Source of the DNA: an uncultured Aquimonas sp.
GTDB lineage: Bacteria; Pseudomonadota; Gammaproteobacteria; Xanthomonadales; Xanthomonadaceae
Reading direction: 5' to 3'
Assembly (NCBI GenBank): GCA_946481615.1
Contig: CAMLOR010000171.1
Span: 1-7,118 of the forward strand
Length of the DNA: 7,118 nucleotides
Position numbers and translations under genes: made by a program. Of the stretch, positions 6,353 through 7,118 are shown in pieces (the first letter of the stretch is position 1; each line of letters starts with the position of its first letter). Under the pieces are notes generated by a model. The model had not been told where the DNA came from. It searched no databases and saw only the letters and a program-made list of their open reading frames with translations.

Positions 6353-6510
6353 GGGCGGATCGAGGGGGCTGCGCAAGTTGCGGGGCGAAGTGAATGCAAG
6401 GCTAATGCAAATGCTTGATCGACGGTGCACCGCCGCATGGCATGCGCCTTGTAATGCCATGGCAAAGGACGGCGAAGGGCCGTTCCACGACCCGGCACGG
6501 AGAGCATTGC
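6353..6510. promoter_or_regulatory. Divergent intergenic region with repeats and palindromes
   Basis: This 158-nt gap separates the divergent Rieske and DUF2383-like genes, so it must hold both promoters. It contains two AATGCAA direct repeats 11 bp apart (6393-6399 and 6404-6410), a perfect 10-bp palindrome CGGTGCACCG (6423-6432), an 8-bp inverted repeat CATGGCAT (6436-6443) / ATGCCATG (6454-6461) with a 10-nt spacer, and an overlapping 10-bp palindrome TGCCATGGCA (6455-6464). A TGTAAT (6450-6455) is a possible plus-strand -10, without a good -35 at normal spacing. These are candidate operators; no regulator gene is next to them. I cannot name a binding protein. Confidence 0.5.
6499..6502 (+). 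promoter_or_regulatory. Ribosome binding site deciding the DUF2383-like start
   Basis: GGAG lies 8 nt before the ATG at 6511, the best Shine-Dalgarno in the window. It favours this ATG over an in-frame ATG at 6451 that falls within the palindromic region and would add 20 arginine-rich residues unlike the family. Confidence 0.7.
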
Positions 6511-6966
6511 ATGACCCTCATTCCCCAGGATTCGCTCGATTGGCTCGTCGGCCTGCTGCGTGAAGGCCGCGCCTACTACCGTCACGCTGCCGAACACACC
6601 AGCGATCCGGAAGTCCGCAACGCCTTCGAACTGGCCGCCGAGCAGCGCGACACGATGCTGGCGGACCTGCGCGCCGCCGGCGTCATCGAGGAATCCCATC
6701 ATCCTGCCGATGTCGCCAACGCGCTGACCTCGGCGCCGCCGCAGCACCGCTACAACCTGCTGCAGCAGCAGTTCGATCCGGCGCGTCCGGAGCTGCAGGC
6801 CGAAGCCCTGGTGTCGCGCGAAGGCGCCGGGCTGCGCCTGGTCGAGTCCGTGTTCCGCTCGCACTCCTCGCTCGCGGTGCGGCGCATCATGAAAGCGCAC
6901 TACCCGCGCCTGCAGCAATCGGCGCGGATCATGCAGCGCCTCTCGCGCCGCGACCACGCGGCCTGA
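6511..6966 (+). CDS. DUF2383 / PA2169-like four-helix-bundle protein (ferritin-like)
   Basis: This 151-residue soluble, mostly helical protein resembles the PA2169 family with a DUF2383 domain. These are ferritin-like four-helix proteins of unknown role, often found in stress or metal/redox contexts. The first helix pair reads SLDWLVGLLREGRAYYRHAAEHTSD and PEVRNAFELAAEQRDTMLADLRAAG (residues 8-57), with the family-style AAExxxD and AAEQR patterns. A second helix pair runs from about 95 to 147 (ALVSREGAGLRLVESVFRSH and the AHYPRLQQSARIMQRL tail). Glu28, Glu44 and His129/130-region residues could bind metal, but I cannot see a full di-iron signature (a paired ExxH), so enzymatic iron binding is doubtful. 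It stands alone on the plus strand with a good ribosome binding site and its own terminator, so it is probably monocistronic. It is divergent from the Rieske gene. The family call is by pattern recognition. Confidence 0.75.
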   Translation: MTLIPQDSLDWLVGLLREGRAYYRHAAEHTSDPEVRNAFELAAEQRDTMLADLRAAGVIEESHHPADVANALTSAPPQHRYNLLQQQFDPARPELQAEALVSREGAGLRLVESVFRSHSSLAVRRIMKAHYPRLQQSARIMQRLSRRDHAA

Positions 6967-6972
6967 CCGTCG

Positions 6973-7000
6973 CGCACGCTCCCGCGGACGGAGCCGTGCG
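6973..7000 (+). other. Hairpin between the DUF2383-like stop and the terminator
   Basis: CGCACGCTCC (6973-6982) pairs with GGAG-C-CGTGCG (6990-7000) to give a 10-bp stem with one bulged C and a 7-nt loop. It has no T-tract of its own and sits 6 nt after the stop codon, just ahead of a strong terminator. It could stabilise the mRNA 3' end or simply be an eroded terminator. Confidence 0.45.
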
Positions 7001-7007
7001 TGGCCGG

Positions 7008-7037
7008 AACGCCGGGCCCTAGGGTCCGGCGTTTTTT
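7008..7037 (+). terminator. Rho-independent terminator of the DUF2383-like gene
   Basis: AACGCCGG (7008-7015) pairs perfectly with CCGGCGTT (7026-7033). The inner bases GCCC/GGGT can add a G-U and C-G pairs, closing a very short loop, and a run of six T follows (7032-7037). It lies 42 nt after the stop at 6966 and reads clearly on the plus strand only. Confidence 0.9.
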
Positions 7038-7118
7038 CGAGGGCGATGTCCGTTGTCTTGCGTTCTCGCGGGACGCGGGGGCGCTCGGGGGTTCGGGGAT
7101 GGGTTGCGCCGCCCGCGC
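7038..7118. other. GC-rich non-coding tail of the window
   Basis: After the terminator I see no convincing gene, start or repeat up to the window end. It is a G-rich stretch on the plus strand (GGGACGCGGGGGCGCTCGGG from 7072) that may be the upstream or downstream flank of a gene outside the window. Confidence 0.4.

Noticed and set aside
5237..6418. Plus-strand open frame (393 codons) opposite the Rieske gene
   Set aside because: The minus strand has full Rieske and mononuclear iron motifs; the plus-strand product has no domain features.
6353..6460. Upstream start giving the Rieske protein 36 more residues
   Set aside because: The added sequence lies over the palindromes of the divergent promoter region and does not look like a Rieske N-terminus; the ATG at 6352 suits the family.

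Overview
The window is a GC-rich, gene-dense stretch of ordinary-looking bacterial chromosome. The protein set (KorB-type 2-oxoacid:ferredoxin oxidoreductase, WS/DGAT acyltransferase, choline/betaine-type Rieske oxygenase, PA2169-like four-helix protein) suggests a proteobacterium. A gammaproteobacterium of the Xanthomonadales/Nevskiales kind is my best guess, but it is an inference from protein style and not a placement. I see no rRNA, tRNA, CRISPR array, integrase or transposase. No gene-free gap is longer than about 160 bases.

Layout. Bases 1-2920 hold a tight plus-strand run of three genes: the C-terminal two thirds of korB (cut by the window edge), a WS/DGAT family acyltransferase starting 3 nt after the korB stop, and an alpha/beta hydrolase whose ATG overlaps the acyltransferase stop (ATGA). 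A hairpin at 3026-3045 probably ends this run. Bases 3020-6352 hold a minus-strand run, listed in transcription order: a Rieske ring-hydroxylating oxygenase alpha subunit (6352-5267), a DUF1624/HGSNAT-like multi-pass membrane protein (5181-4012), a DUF456 membrane protein (4001-3516) and a small conserved-looking protein of unknown function (3481-3020). The last three are closely spaced and look like one transcription unit; the Rieske gene is 85 nt upstream of them. A 158-nt divergent intergenic region rich in short repeats and palindromes separates the Rieske gene from a plus-strand DUF2383/PA2169-like protein (6511-6966), which is followed by two consecutive hairpins, the second a strong rho-independent terminator.

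How the genes fit together. The acyltransferase and the serine hydrolase form a plausible neutral-lipid pair, one making wax ester or triacylglycerol and the other an esterase/lipase acting on acyl esters. The link to korB may be only transcriptional. The Rieske oxygenase has no reductase partner in the window.

The most notable feature is inside the acyltransferase gene. Two dispersed-repeat-like sequences sit in frame in the variable linker just after the HHxxxDG motif. One is a CTTCGACAGGCTCAGG element; the other is a perfect 8-bp-stem palindrome (ATTCCCGC/GCGGGAAT) flanked by 7-bp direct repeats exactly 42 nt apart. This looks like repeat insertion domesticated as coding sequence. I did not find a convincing undescribed multi-gene system.
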